A model generated the notes under the pieces. That model had not been told where the DNA came from. It did no database searches and saw only the letters and a list, made by a program, of their open reading frames with translations. A DNA stretch of 64,000 bases, taken from assembly GCA_016000265.1 (NCBI GenBank), contig JAECRL010000008.1, forward strand, positions 1 to 64,000. The letters are read 5' to 3'. The number at the start of each line of letters is the position of its first letter. Positions within the stretch are counted from its first letter, which is position 1. The stretch comes from Burkholderiales bacterium (GTDB lineage Bacteria > Pseudomonadota > Gammaproteobacteria > Burkholderiales > Burkholderiaceae_C). Shown piece by piece: positions 45,259-54,029 of the stretch. Made by a program: the position numbers and the translations under genes.

Positions 45259-48078
45259 TCACGCCTCCTGCTTGCGCACGGCCAGCCGCGCCAGCGCCAG
45301 GTAGCCCAGCCCGAACGCCAGCAGCGCTGCGTACATCGGACCGAAGCTGTCGAAGCTCAGGCCTTTGGTGAAGCTGCCCAGGCTGATGAGCTGAAACCAA
45401 GAAGCCGGGAAGCCCTGGCCCACCCACAGCGCCGCCCCGGTCAGCGTGGACACCGGGTAGAGCAGGCCCGAGAAGTTGATGGAGGGGATCAGGCAGACGA
45501 TGGCCGTGGCGAAGGTGGCCGCCACCTGCGACTTCAAAAAAGCCGAGATCAGCAGGCCCAGGGCCGTGGTCGCAAAGACGAAGCACAGCGCGCCCAGGCT
45601 CAACGCGAAGAAATTGCCTTTGAGGGGCACCTGCAGCAGCACGATGGTCAGGAACACCAGGCTGAGGTAGCTCAGCATGGCCAGCCCGATGTAGGGCAGC
45701 TGCTTGCCGACCAGGAACTGCCCGACGCTCGCCGGCGAAGCGTAGAGGTTGAGGATGGAGCCCATTTCCTTTTCACGCACCACGCCGAGTGCGGTCAGCA
45801 TGGCCGGGATGATGATCAGGCACAGCATCAGCAGCCCGGGCGTGGAGGCGTAGATGCTGCGGAAGGATTGGTTGTACGAGAAGCGCGGCTCCAGCCGAGC
45901 GGGCAGGGCGGGTGCTTTCAGGCCGGGGGTCTCTTGCGCGAATCGCATCGCATGCTCCAGCAGGATGCCGCGGGCGTAGCCGCGCACGTTCTCGGCGGTG
46001 AAGGTCTGGGCGCCGTCGATGTACAGCGCCACGTCGGGCCGCCGCCCCCCCACCAGGTCGCGCCCGAAGCCCGGTGGGATCTCGATCACCATCACCACCT
46101 GGTGCGCGCGCAGCAGGTCGTCGCCCTCCTGCAGCGTCTGCACCGAGCCCGACCTCGGGTGACGCTGAAAGTGGCGCGAGCCCTCGAAGTGCTCGATCAA
46201 CTGCCGGCTGTCGTGCGTCTGGTCGCGGTCGAGCACGGTGAAGCTGGCTTTCTGGATGTCGAAGGAGATGCTCCAGGCCGCCGTGACCAGCAGGATGATC
46301 GGGCCCAGCAGCGCGAACGTCAGGCGGATGCGGTCGCGCTGGAGCTCCAGGGTTTCGCGTCGAGCGAAGGCCCAGGTGCGCGCCCACCAGTCCAGCAGCG
46401 TGCGTTCTCGCGCTGAGCGCGCCGTGCGCTTCGAGGGGGGCGAGGCGCTCGGTGGGTCGGTGGTGTTCGTGGCTGGGGCGTTCAACGCCGCCGGCGTGCG
46501 AGCCGTTGCCGCGGCCTGGGCCGCCTGCACGGTGCTGTCCGCCGCCTGCAGGTGTGCCACGAAGGCGTCTTCGAGCGAGGCCGCGTTTTGCGCCGCCTGC
46601 AACTCCCGTGGCGAGCCCACCGCCAGCACCCGCCCGCGGTGCATGAGCGAGATGCGGTCGCAGCGCTCGGCCTCGTTCATGAAGTGGGTCGACACGAAGA
46701 TGGTGACCCGCTCCTGGCGCGAGAGCTGCACGAGCTGGCGCCAGAAGAGGTCGCGCGCGGCCGGGTCCACGCCCGAGGTCGGCTCATCGAGGATCAGCAC
46801 CTCGGGCTGGTGCAGGCAGGCCGCAGCCAGCTGCAGCCGCTGGCGGATGCCCAGCGACAGCTCATTCGGCCGGGCCTCGGTGTGTTCGATCAAATCAAAG
46901 CGCCGCAGGGCATCGGCGATGGCGTGCTCGGCGGCGTCGCCTTCCATGCGGTAGAGGCGCGCGTGCAGCACCAGGTTCTGCCGCACGCTGAGCTCGTTGT
47001 ACAGCGAGAAGGCCTGCGACATGTAGCCCACCTTCATGCGCGTCTCCAGGTTGCGCGGGTCGATGGGGGCGCCCAGCAACTGCGCCGAGCCCGAGCTGAT
47101 GTCCAGCAGCCCGGTGAGCATCTTCATGGTCGTGGTCTTGCCGCAGCCGTTCGAGCCCAGGAAGCCGAAGATCTCGCCACGTTCGATGCGAAAGCTCACG
47201 TCGTCCACGGCCACGAAGTCACCGAATCGTCGCGTCAGGCCCGTGGCCTCGATGGCGGGGGGGCCATCTGTCGCAGGGCGAGGCGGGATGCACAGCGGCT
47301 CGGCGCTGCCTCGGTCTGCTTCTGGCAAGAGGTCGATGTAGGCGGCTTCCAGCGTGTGCTGCGGCGTGCGGGTCAGCACGTTCTCGGTGCGGTCGAACAC
47401 CAGCACCCGGCCGGCGTTCATGGCCACCAGGTGCTCGAAGTGCTCGGCCTCTTCCATGTAGGCCGTGGCCACGATCACCGTCATGCCGGGGCGCTCGGCC
47501 CGCAAGGCCTCGACCAGGGCCCAGAACTGCCGGCGAGACAACGGGTCCACGCCCGTGGTGGGCTCGTCGAGGATGAGCAGGTCGGGGTCGTGCACCAGCG
47601 AGCAGCACAGGCCGAGCTTTTGCTTCATGCCGCCTGACAACTTGCCCGCCGGCCGGTCGCGAAAGGGCGCCAGGCCCGTGGCGTCGAGCAGGCGCTGGAT
47701 GCGCGCCTCGCGCTCGGCCGCGCCTTGCCCGAACAGCCGCGCAAAGAAGTCGACGTTTTCGGTCACCGACAGCGTGGGGTAGAGGTTGCGACCCAGGCCC
47801 TGCGGCATGAAGGCCACGCGCGGCGACAGCCGGGCGCGAGCCTTTGCATCGGACAGGTCTTCGCCCAGCACCTGCACGCGGCCATGCTGGATCACCTTGA
47901 CGCCCGCGATGACCGACAGCAGCGTCGACTTGCCGACGCCATCGGGCCCCACCAGGCCGATGGTCTGGCCCGCGGGCAGCCTCAGGCTGACGTGGTCGAG
48001 CGCCCGCGTGCGCCCGTAGAGGTGCCGCAGGTCCTGCACGTCGATGGCGATGGTGGCGCTGTTCATGCCGGGGTGCAT
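45259..48078 (-). CDS. rbbA: RbbA-like fusion: two ABC ATPase domains plus ABC-2 permease
   Basis: A 939-residue protein with NBD1 (Walker A GPDGVGKST, signature LSGGMKQK, Walker B LLILDEPTTGVD) and NBD2 (GSNGCGKTT, LSLGIRQR, VLILDEPTSGVD). A linker rich in Ala/Thr/Pro and a C-terminal ABC-2 membrane domain with a large extracytoplasmic loop (about 590-760) and six helices follow. This is the YhiH/RbbA architecture; in E. coli RbbA is also described as ribosome-associated. Here the neighbours (HlyD adaptor, permease, outer-membrane factor) favour export. The start may be 48078 or 48066 (MNSATIAIDVQ). The gap to the HlyD gene is 4 nt. Confidence 0.94.
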   Translation of the reverse strand: MHPGMNSATIAIDVQDLRHLYGRTRALDHVSLRLPAGQTIGLVGPDGVGKSTLLSVIAGVKVIQHGRVQVLGEDLSDAKARARLSPRVAFMPQGLGRNLYPTLSVTENVDFFARLFGQGAAEREARIQRLLDATGLAPFRDRPAGKLSGGMKQKLGLCCSLVHDPDLLILDEPTTGVDPLSRRQFWALVEALRAERPGMTVIVATAYMEEAEHFEHLVAMNAGRVLVFDRTENVLTRTPQHTLEAAYIDLLPEADRGSAEPLCIPPRPATDGPPAIEATGLTRRFGDFVAVDDVSFRIERGEIFGFLGSNGCGKTTTMKMLTGLLDISSGSAQLLGAPIDPRNLETRMKVGYMSQAFSLYNELSVRQNLVLHARLYRMEGDAAEHAIADALRRFDLIEHTEARPNELSLGIRQRLQLAAACLHQPEVLILDEPTSGVDPAARDLFWRQLVQLSRQERVTIFVSTHFMNEAERCDRISLMHRGRVLAVGSPRELQAAQNAASLEDAFVAHLQAADSTVQAAQAAATARTPAALNAPATNTTDPPSASPPSKRTARSARERTLLDWWARTWAFARRETLELQRDRIRLTFALLGPIILLVTAAWSISFDIQKASFTVLDRDQTHDSRQLIEHFEGSRHFQRHPRSGSVQTLQEGDDLLRAHQVVMVIEIPPGFGRDLVGGRRPDVALYIDGAQTFTAENVRGYARGILLEHAMRFAQETPGLKAPALPARLEPRFSYNQSFRSIYASTPGLLMLCLIIIPAMLTALGVVREKEMGSILNLYASPASVGQFLVGKQLPYIGLAMLSYLSLVFLTIVLLQVPLKGNFFALSLGALCFVFATTALGLLISAFLKSQVAATFATAIVCLIPSINFSGLLYPVSTLTGAALWVGQGFPASWFQLISLGSFTKGLSFDSFGPMYAALLAFGLGYLALARLAVRKQEA

Positions 48079-48082
48079 GCAC

Positions 48083-49093
48083 TCAGCGGGCCGGTGCCGA
48101 CGCAGGCCCCTGCTGCGGCAACTTCACGCTCAGGGACGGTGGCCAGGGGCGGCGGCTGTCGTCGCGCACGTGCCCGTAGCCGGTCAGGCCGGCTTTGACG
48201 TGAGGCGCGTAGCGACCTGCGAGCTCGCTGGCCACCTTGAGCTTGACGCGGAACACGAGCTTCTCCCGCTCGGAGGCGGTCTCCACGTACTTGGGCGTGA
48301 ACTGCGCCTCGGAGGCCACGAAAGAGACCACCGCCGGGATGACGAACTGCGGCGCCGCGTCCAGCACGATGCGGGCCTCGTCGCCCAGCTTCAGCTGGCC
48401 TGCGACGTCGGTGGGCAGGAACACCGTCATGTGCACCTCGGAGGTGTTGAGCAGCGTGGCCACGCGCCCGCCAGACGGGATGACCGAGCCCGGCTCGACC
48501 ACGCGGTACTCGATGCGACCGGCCACCGGGGCGCGCAGCACCAGGTCGTCGAGCGCCACGTTGATGCGCTGGATCTGGGCCTCGGCCTCGCCACGGGCTG
48601 CGGTGGCTTCGCCGATCGCGGCGGTGGCGACCTGGATGCCCGCGCGCTCGCCGTCGCGTTGGGCCGTGCGGCGCTCGACCTCGGCGCCCGAGACCAGCGC
48701 GTCTTGCTTGAGCCGCGTGGCGTGGTCCAGCTCCAGCTGGGCGATGCGCGCCTGCACCCGCCGCACCTCGGTTTCGGCACCGGCGCGTTGCATGGCCTGA
48801 GTCGCCCGTTCTCGGGCGGCCTCCACCGCAACGCGCTGGGCCAGCAGGTCCGTCGGGTCTTGCCGGGCGATGACGTCACCAGCCTGAACCCAGTCGCCTT
48901 CGCGCACGGGCAGCTCGATGACCCGACCCGGGTACTTGGCTGCGATTTCGATGCGTTCGACCTCCACGCGCCCGTTGCCCCGGTGGATGCCGTCCGGCAG
49001 TCGATCGCGCTGTGAGTTCATCCACCAGGCCAGCCCGGCGGCGGCGAGGATCAGGCTGGTCAGGACAGCCCAGGTCAGTCTTGGGTATTTCAT
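48083..49093 (-). CDS. HlyD-family adaptor of the exporter-PHA operon (YhiI-like)
   Basis: A 336-residue membrane fusion protein. The N-terminal anchor (about 8-25, WAVLTSLILAAAGLAWWM) is followed by lipoyl halves (EIAAKYPGRVIELPVREGDWVQAGDVIA and VLRAPVAGRIEYRVVEPGSVI), a coiled-coil hairpin (about 85-175) and a beta domain. It is the first gene of the five-gene operon running to 40809. No ribosome site is obvious. A perfect FNR-type palindrome lies 76 bp upstream of the ATG, so the whole operon is likely under a Crp/Fnr-family activator. Confidence 0.93.
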   Translation of the reverse strand: MKYPRLTWAVLTSLILAAAGLAWWMNSQRDRLPDGIHRGNGRVEVERIEIAAKYPGRVIELPVREGDWVQAGDVIARQDPTDLLAQRVAVEAARERATQAMQRAGAETEVRRVQARIAQLELDHATRLKQDALVSGAEVERRTAQRDGERAGIQVATAAIGEATAARGEAEAQIQRINVALDDLVLRAPVAGRIEYRVVEPGSVIPSGGRVATLLNTSEVHMTVFLPTDVAGQLKLGDEARIVLDAAPQFVIPAVVSFVASEAQFTPKYVETASEREKLVFRVKLKVASELAGRYAPHVKAGLTGYGHVRDDSRRPWPPSLSVKLPQQGPASAPAR

Positions 49094-49169
49094 GCGCGAG
49101 GGGACGATGCCGGAAGGAAAGGCGACACGTCAGCGTCGCATCCGCCCACCTGCGCGTCAATTGCTCGCC

Positions 49170-49183
49170 TTGATGTGAATCAA
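49170..49183 (-). promoter_or_regulatory. Perfect FNR/ANR/DNR box upstream of the exporter-PHA operon
   Basis: TTGATGTGAATCAA is an exact TTGAT-N4-ATCAA dyad. It lies between the 3' end of the GNAT gene and the hlyD-type start, so the operon on the minus strand is the only sensible target. A class II arrangement (centre at -41.5) would put transcription start near 49135. The expected -10 is weak, consistent with activator dependence. Confidence 0.8.
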
Positions 49184-49215
49184 GCCTCTTCGCAAGATGA
49201 CTGCGCGCAACGGTC

Positions 49216-49728
49216 TCAGCTTGCGCGTGTCATGAACGTGGCTTGCGGCCCGAAGCTGTGCAGGCTGGCGGGGCGCTCCGGTGCCGTCGGGCTGACGTCC
49301 TGAAAACCGTGCCTTTGCCAGAAAGGCACCGAACCTTGCACCGCGACCAGTGCCAGGCTGCTCAGGCCCCGTTGCCGTGCGCCCAGGCTCGCCTGCTCGA
49401 TCAGCCTGGCTGCGGCGCCGCTGCCTCGCAAGGCGGGGCCCACCGCCAGGTCATGGAGGTAGAGCGAGGTCGCATGTGGTGGCCGCCGCCAGTCTCCCTG
49501 GTGCAGGGCGGGCAAGGCACCGGCGGCCACGGGCAGGCTGACGAGGTAGGCCTCGACGGGCCCGCTGGCGCCGCCGCTCGCTCGCTCGATCACCCAGCAG
49601 GTGTCGGGGCACTGACTCAGTTTGGAGCGGAACGCCGATTCGGGCTCGTGGTAGTCGGGTTGATAACAACCCATTTGCACCGCCAGGACCCCCGGCAGGT
49701 CCCGCTCGGTCATGAGGCGAAGGATCAT
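49216..49728 (-). CDS. GNAT family N-acetyltransferase
   Basis: A 170-residue GNAT-fold enzyme. The acetyl-CoA-binding motif A is YLHDLAVGPALRGSGAAARLIEQA, containing R-x-x-G-x-A, followed by motif B LSSLALVAVQGSVPFWQRHGFQDV. The start at 49728 (MILRLMTERDLPGVLAVQ) matches the usual GNAT N-terminus. The substrate is unknown. It is upstream of the FNR box and so probably not part of the exporter operon, though read-through is possible as no terminator is seen after it. Confidence 0.88.
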   Translation of the reverse strand: MILRLMTERDLPGVLAVQMGCYQPDYHEPESAFRSKLSQCPDTCWVIERASGGASGPVEAYLVSLPVAAGALPALHQGDWRRPPHATSLYLHDLAVGPALRGSGAAARLIEQASLGARQRGLSSLALVAVQGSVPFWQRHGFQDVSPTAPERPASLHSFGPQATFMTRAS

Positions 49729-49855
49729 GTCCGCCAGTCTAGCCGCGCCACCCGGATCGGGTGGGGCTTGGTAGTAATCCGGACGCCCTCGCACGCTGCG
49801 AATCTGGAGGCGGCGGTATGCTGCACGCTCCCCGTTTTCTCTCACCGAGTTCCCG

Positions 49856-50593
49856 ATGATCACCATTGAAAAAAGCAAGTCCTGGCAAGGTGTGGCCCTG
49901 GTGGCTGCCCTGGTCGCGGCCGGTGGCCTGGCCTATTGGGCGTTTGCCCCGCAGGGTGAGGGTGGCCCGGATGGCGCCGCATCGGGGGCTGCGGGTGGCC
50001 TGTGGTCGGGCTGGTCGGCGGCTTCGGGGGCCGATGCGGCCTCGTCGCAGGCTGGCGGGTCCTTGCTGGCCGATGCCCGCCTCAGTGGCGTCGCACCCGA
50101 AGACCAGGCGGCCCTGGAAGCCTCGCTCAAAGGTCACCCCAACGCCAAGGTCGAAGCGCAGCGCATCGTCCAGTACCTGAAGTACCAGCGGTCTTTCGAG
50201 ACCTGGCAGAGCCTGGATGAGCAAAAGGACGCCCGTCAGCGCAGCGTCATGGCCCAGAACCTCATGAACGAATTGCCGGATCGCCTCAAGGCCGGCGAGT
50301 TCACGCTGATGGAGGCCGCCTTGATGGGCTCGGTCCTCATCGCCGAGGCCGAGTCGGACGAAGCCCGCCGCAACCAGCGCGTCGAGGCCTGGCAGGCTCA
50401 GTTGCCCACCCTGGTGCCCAACTACGAGGACGAGGCGCGCATGGCCGCGCTCAACCGCGAGACGGAGTACATGCGCCGGCGCGCCACCGCATTTGGTGAA
50501 TGGCAAGCCAGCAGCGACCCGGCTGCGCGAAGCCCGGCCAAACTGGATCAGGCGATGGAAGACATCCGCCGCGCCTACAACAGCGGCAACTGA
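49856..50593 (+). CDS. Unrecognised membrane-anchored helical protein
   Basis: A 245-residue protein I do not recognise. One N-terminal membrane helix (about 10-30, WQGVALVAALVAAGGLAYWAF) is followed by a Gly/Ala/Ser linker (35-68) and an all-helical charged domain (75-245) with many Gln, Arg and Glu residues. Topology is probably periplasmic, tethered to the inner membrane. The charged helices (ELPDRLKAGEFTLMEAALMGS) recall helical chaperones such as lipase foldases only in a general way, and no lipase gene is adjacent. It is convergent with the AEC gene, 8 bp apart. Confidence 0.75.
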   Translation: MITIEKSKSWQGVALVAALVAAGGLAYWAFAPQGEGGPDGAASGAAGGLWSGWSAASGADAASSQAGGSLLADARLSGVAPEDQAALEASLKGHPNAKVEAQRIVQYLKYQRSFETWQSLDEQKDARQRSVMAQNLMNELPDRLKAGEFTLMEAALMGSVLIAEAESDEARRNQRVEAWQAQLPTLVPNYEDEARMAALNRETEYMRRRATAFGEWQASSDPAARSPAKLDQAMEDIRRAYNSGN

Positions 50594-50601
50594 GGCCCTG
50601 A

Positions 50602-51507
50602 TCAACCCCCCACCTGGCGCAGCACCGCGATCCACATCGGCACGGTGACCATGCCCAGCAAGGTCGACACCGTGATCAGGCCCGCCACGAACGGCCCGTG
50701 TCCGCCCATGCGAACGGCCAGCACGTAGGCGCTGGACGCGGTGGGCAAGGCCCCGAAGGCGACCAGGATGGCGCGCTGGGTGTCGGGCAAACCCAGCGCC
50801 CAGCCCAGGCCGATGGCCGCCAGGGGCAGCACCAGGTGCCGGATGACCAGCAAGCTGGCGGCCAACCCCGGGGCGGCGGTCAGGCCCGTCAGCTTGAGGC
50901 CGGCCCCCACGGCCAACAGACCCAGGGGCAGGGCGGCTTGCCCGATGCGGCTCACCGTCTCCACGCCCCAGGAGGGCAGCGGCAAGCCCAGCACCCGCAC
51001 CGTCAGCCCGGCCAGCGTGCCGATGATCAGCGGGTTGCGCGCGATTTCCATCCAGGTGTTGTGCCCGCCGTGCCGAGCCAGGCTCCAGACCGCCCCCGCG
51101 TTGCACAGCGGCACGCACAACGCGATCAGGATCGCGATCAGCGCCACGCCCTCGGCGCCCAACAGGCGGTCAGCCAGCGCCAGCGCGATGTAGGAGTTGA
51201 AGCGAAACGCCACCTGCGCCCCGCTGGCGTGCATGCGCGCGTCCACCCCCGGCCCGTGCCGCAGCAGGGTCGCCAGCAGCAGCCCCAGCAGGCACAGCGC
51301 CACGCCCGCGCCGGCCAGCGTCGCCGCGTCGCCGGGCTGCAGCGGGCTGCGCACGATCGACGCAAACAGCAGCGCCGGGAACAGCAGGTGGTAGACCAGT
51401 CGTTCCACCACGTCCCAGGTGGGGCGACCGAAGGCCGTGAAGCGGCAAAGGAGGAATCCGCCCAAAATCAGCAGGAAGTCGGGCAGCAAGAGCAAGGGGT
51501 CCAACAT
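50602..51507 (-). CDS. AEC family (auxin efflux carrier-like) transporter
   Basis: A 301-residue inner-membrane transporter with about ten predicted helices in two inverted five-helix halves. Landmarks are VYHLLFPALLFASIVRSPL in helix 2, RFNSYIALALADRLLG, NPLIIGTLAGLTVRVLGLPLP at the half boundary, and FGALPTASSAYVLAVRMGGHG before the last helix. Family members export or exchange organic acids such as malate or malonate; the substrate is not predictable here. The start at 51507 is MLDPLLLLPDF. Confidence 0.92.
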   Translation of the reverse strand: MLDPLLLLPDFLLILGGFLLCRFTAFGRPTWDVVERLVYHLLFPALLFASIVRSPLQPGDAATLAGAGVALCLLGLLLATLLRHGPGVDARMHASGAQVAFRFNSYIALALADRLLGAEGVALIAILIALCVPLCNAGAVWSLARHGGHNTWMEIARNPLIIGTLAGLTVRVLGLPLPSWGVETVSRIGQAALPLGLLAVGAGLKLTGLTAAPGLAASLLVIRHLVLPLAAIGLGWALGLPDTQRAILVAFGALPTASSAYVLAVRMGGHGPFVAGLITVSTLLGMVTVPMWIAVLRQVGG

Positions 51508-51612
51508 GATGTTTACCAGCCTATCGCTTTGCGCTTGAATTTCGAGTGTGGAACCCCACATGCTGTCGAGTTCAAGCCGGTTTCGACGATTCTGACCACG
51601 GGACACACCTGC

Positions 51613-52239
51613 ATGCTGACCTCCACGCGGCGCCTGAGCGCCTTCCGCCACCTGGCCATGGCCGCCGTGCTGAGCTTGCTGGCCGGCCTCGTTTGCGCCC
51701 CCTCGGCGGTGCAGGCTGCGCCGGCTTCGCTGGAAGGCCAGCAGTTTGACGACACCCTGGTGCTGTCCGACCGCACCTTGCGCCTCAACGGCCTGGGCCT
51801 GCGGGGCGTGGCCTGGGTCAAGGCCTTCGTCGCCGGCCTGTACCTGACCGCCCCCACGCGCGACGCCGTTCAGGTGCTGACCATGCCCGGCCCCAAGCGC
51901 CTGCGCCTGAAGATCATGCTCCAGGCCCCCAGCCACGAGTTGACGCGCTCGCTGACCAGCCGCATCGCGCGGCACGAACCCGAGGCCGTCCAGGCCCAGC
52001 TCGGCACGCGCCTGGAGCGCCTGGCCAGCCACATCGACAGCATCGGCGACCTCCAGGTGGGCGACACCATCGACCTCGACTTCGAGCCCGATGCCGGCAC
52101 GGTGGTGCGCATCAACGAGCGCCGCATCGGACAGCCGGTGGCGGGCGACGACCTCTACCGCGCGGTGCTCAAGATCTTCGTGGGCGAGCACCCCGCCGAC
52201 AAACGCATGAAGGAAGGCCTCCTGCGTGGGGGAGTCTGA
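51613..52239 (+). CDS. Chalcone isomerase-like exported protein
   Basis: A 208-residue protein with a signal peptide (about residues 1-35, ending ...AVQAAPA) and a bacterial chalcone-isomerase-like domain (PF16036 type). Visible markers are LRLNGLGLRGVAWVKAFVAGLYLTAPT, LRLKIMLQA, IGDLQVGDTIDLDFEPDAGTVVRINE and LYRAVLKIFVGEHPADKRMKEGLL. These proteins are widespread in proteobacteria; a true chalcone isomerase role is unlikely and a fatty-acid or ligand-binding role is suspected for the fold. The last 14 bp overlap the xerD start. Confidence 0.87.
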   Translation: MLTSTRRLSAFRHLAMAAVLSLLAGLVCAPSAVQAAPASLEGQQFDDTLVLSDRTLRLNGLGLRGVAWVKAFVAGLYLTAPTRDAVQVLTMPGPKRLRLKIMLQAPSHELTRSLTSRIARHEPEAVQAQLGTRLERLASHIDSIGDLQVGDTIDLDFEPDAGTVVRINERRIGQPVAGDDLYRAVLKIFVGEHPADKRMKEGLLRGGV

Positions 52240-53158
52240 CGCCGCGCCCGCGATGGACGCGCTGGAGGCGGGCCCCTCGCTGGCCCGCTTCCTCGACGTC
52301 ATCTGGCTCGAAGACGGCCTGAGCGCCAACACCCTCGCGGCCTACCGGCGCGACCTGGCCGCCTTGTCGACCTGGTTGCGCGAGCACAGCGACGGCGCGC
52401 GCACCCTCGTCGAGGCCAGCGAGGACGACCTCCAGGCTTACATGGCCGCCCGCCACAGCGCCTCGCGCCCCTCATCCGTCGGCCGGCGCCTGAGCGTTTT
52501 CCGGCGCTTTTTCCGCTGGGCGCTGCGCGAGAACCTGCGCCCCACCGACCCCACTGTGCGCATGGACGCGCCGCGTCAGCGCATGCGCCTGCCCGGCACC
52601 GTCACCGAAGACCAGGTCGAGCGCCTGCTGGCGGCCCCCGACGTGCACGAGTCCCTGGGTCTGCGCGACCGCGCCATGCTGGAGCTCATCTACGCCAGCG
52701 GCCTGCGCGTCAGCGAGCTGGTGGGCTTGCGCACCGTGCAGGTCAGCCTGCAAGACGCCGTCTTGCGCGTGACCGGCAAAGGCAGCAAGGAGCGCCTGGT
52801 GCCCTTCGGCCAGGAAGCCGGCGCGTGGCTGCAGCGCTACCTCAGCGAGTCGCGCTCACGCCTGCTGGGCGAGCGCACCAGCGAAGACCTGTTCGTCACC
52901 ACGCAAGGGCAGGGCATGTCCCGCCAGATGTTCTGGAAGCTGATCCGCAAGTACGCGCTCATGGCCGGCATCACCCAGCACCTGTCGCCGCACACCCTGA
53001 GGCACGCCTTCGCCACCCACCTGCTCAACCACGGTGCCGACCTGCGCGTGGTGCAGATGCTGCTGGGCCACGCCGACATCTCGACCACGCAGGTCTACAC
53101 CCACGTTGCCCGCGAGCGACTGCGCCAGCTGCACGCCCAGCACCACCCGCGCGGCTGA
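52226..53158 (+). CDS. xerD: Tyrosine recombinase XerD
   Basis: Resolves chromosome dimers at dif together with XerC. The 310-residue protein has an N-terminal SAM-like core-binding domain (18-105) and the catalytic domain with R161, K185, H256-x-x-R259, H282 and nucleophile Y291 (TTQVYTHV) all present. The start is GTG at 52226, supported by AAGGAAGG 8 nt upstream inside the preceding gene; ATG at 52253 is a weaker option. The full catalytic set and housekeeping context argue against a phage integrase. Confidence 0.94.
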   Translation: MGESDAAPAMDALEAGPSLARFLDVIWLEDGLSANTLAAYRRDLAALSTWLREHSDGARTLVEASEDDLQAYMAARHSASRPSSVGRRLSVFRRFFRWALRENLRPTDPTVRMDAPRQRMRLPGTVTEDQVERLLAAPDVHESLGLRDRAMLELIYASGLRVSELVGLRTVQVSLQDAVLRVTGKGSKERLVPFGQEAGAWLQRYLSESRSRLLGERTSEDLFVTTQGQGMSRQMFWKLIRKYALMAGITQHLSPHTLRHAFATHLLNHGADLRVVQMLLGHADISTTQVYTHVARERLRQLHAQHHPRG

Positions 53159-53188
53159 TGGCCGCTCGCCGCGTTCGGGGGCCGCGCC

Positions 53189-54022
53189 TCAGTCCAGGCC
53201 CAGCAAGAACGCCATTTCCTCGTCGGTGAAGCCCGCCGCTTTGCGCGCCGCCTCGTTGAACGGCGGTCGCAGGCGAGGGGCCTCGTGGCGCCGCACCAGC
53301 TCCGGGTACAGCGCTTGCGCGTCCAGCCCGCGCTCGCGGCAGAGGTGGTGGAACCAGCGGTTGCCGATCGCCACGTGCCCGATCTCATCGCGCAAGATCA
53401 CGTCCAGGATGCCTACGGCCACGAGGTCACCCGCGCGCCTGAGCTTGTCCTGGATCAGCGGCGTCGCGTCCAGGCCGCGGGCCTCCAGGGTGCGCGGCAC
53501 CAGGGCCATGCGGGCCACCACGTCGCCCTGGGTCTTCTCGCACATGCTCCACAGGCCGTCGTGCGCGTCGAAGTCACCGTAGTCGAAACCCAGGCTGCGC
53601 AGGTGGTCGCGCAGCAAGCCAAAGTGCAGCGCCTCTTCCGAGGCCACCTGCAGCCAGTCGCGCAGGTGGCCTTGGGGCATGTCGGCGAAGCGCCAGGCCG
53701 CGTCCAGCGCCAGGTTGATGGCGTTGAACTCGATGTGGCAGATGGCGTGCAAAAGCGCCGCGCGCCCCTCCAGCGTGAACGGGCTGCGCGAAGGCACCTC
53801 TTTGGCCGGCACCAGCCGGGGGCGGGCCGGGCGCCCGGGCATGGCCTGCGCCTGGGCCGCGCTCAGCTCGATGACCTCGGCGCGTTCTGGCTCGCTCAGC
53901 AGCGGGGCGGCGTGGGGTGCATCGCCGGGGGGCAGCGCGTCGAACAGCGCCCGCGCCCGTTCGGCCTTGCGCCCCGGGTCGGGCTCCAGCAGAACGTCCA
54001 GGGCCTGGTGTCGCAGCGACAT
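53189..54022 (-). CDS. DUF455 ferritin-like domain protein
   Basis: A 277-residue protein of the DUF455 family. Carboxylate/His motifs of a four-helix di-iron fold are visible as HAICHIEFNAINLALDAAWRF, WLQVASEEALHFGLLRDHL and ILRDEIGHVAIGNRWFHHLC (E-x-x-H pairs). The biochemical role is unknown; hydroxylase-type chemistry is plausible from the fold. It is on the minus strand directly after uppP (7-bp gap), so the two are probably co-transcribed. Confidence 0.9.
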   Translation of the reverse strand: MSLRHQALDVLLEPDPGRKAERARALFDALPPGDAPHAAPLLSEPERAEVIELSAAQAQAMPGRPARPRLVPAKEVPSRSPFTLEGRAALLHAICHIEFNAINLALDAAWRFADMPQGHLRDWLQVASEEALHFGLLRDHLRSLGFDYGDFDAHDGLWSMCEKTQGDVVARMALVPRTLEARGLDATPLIQDKLRRAGDLVAVGILDVILRDEIGHVAIGNRWFHHLCRERGLDAQALYPELVRRHEAPRLRPPFNEAARKAAGFTDEEMAFLLGLD

Positions 54023-54029
54023 GCCGGCC

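Noticed and set aside
52226-53158. Tyrosine recombinase as evidence of a prophage or integron
   Set aside because: No attachment sites, phage genes or cassette array are near; length, motifs and housekeeping context fit XerD.
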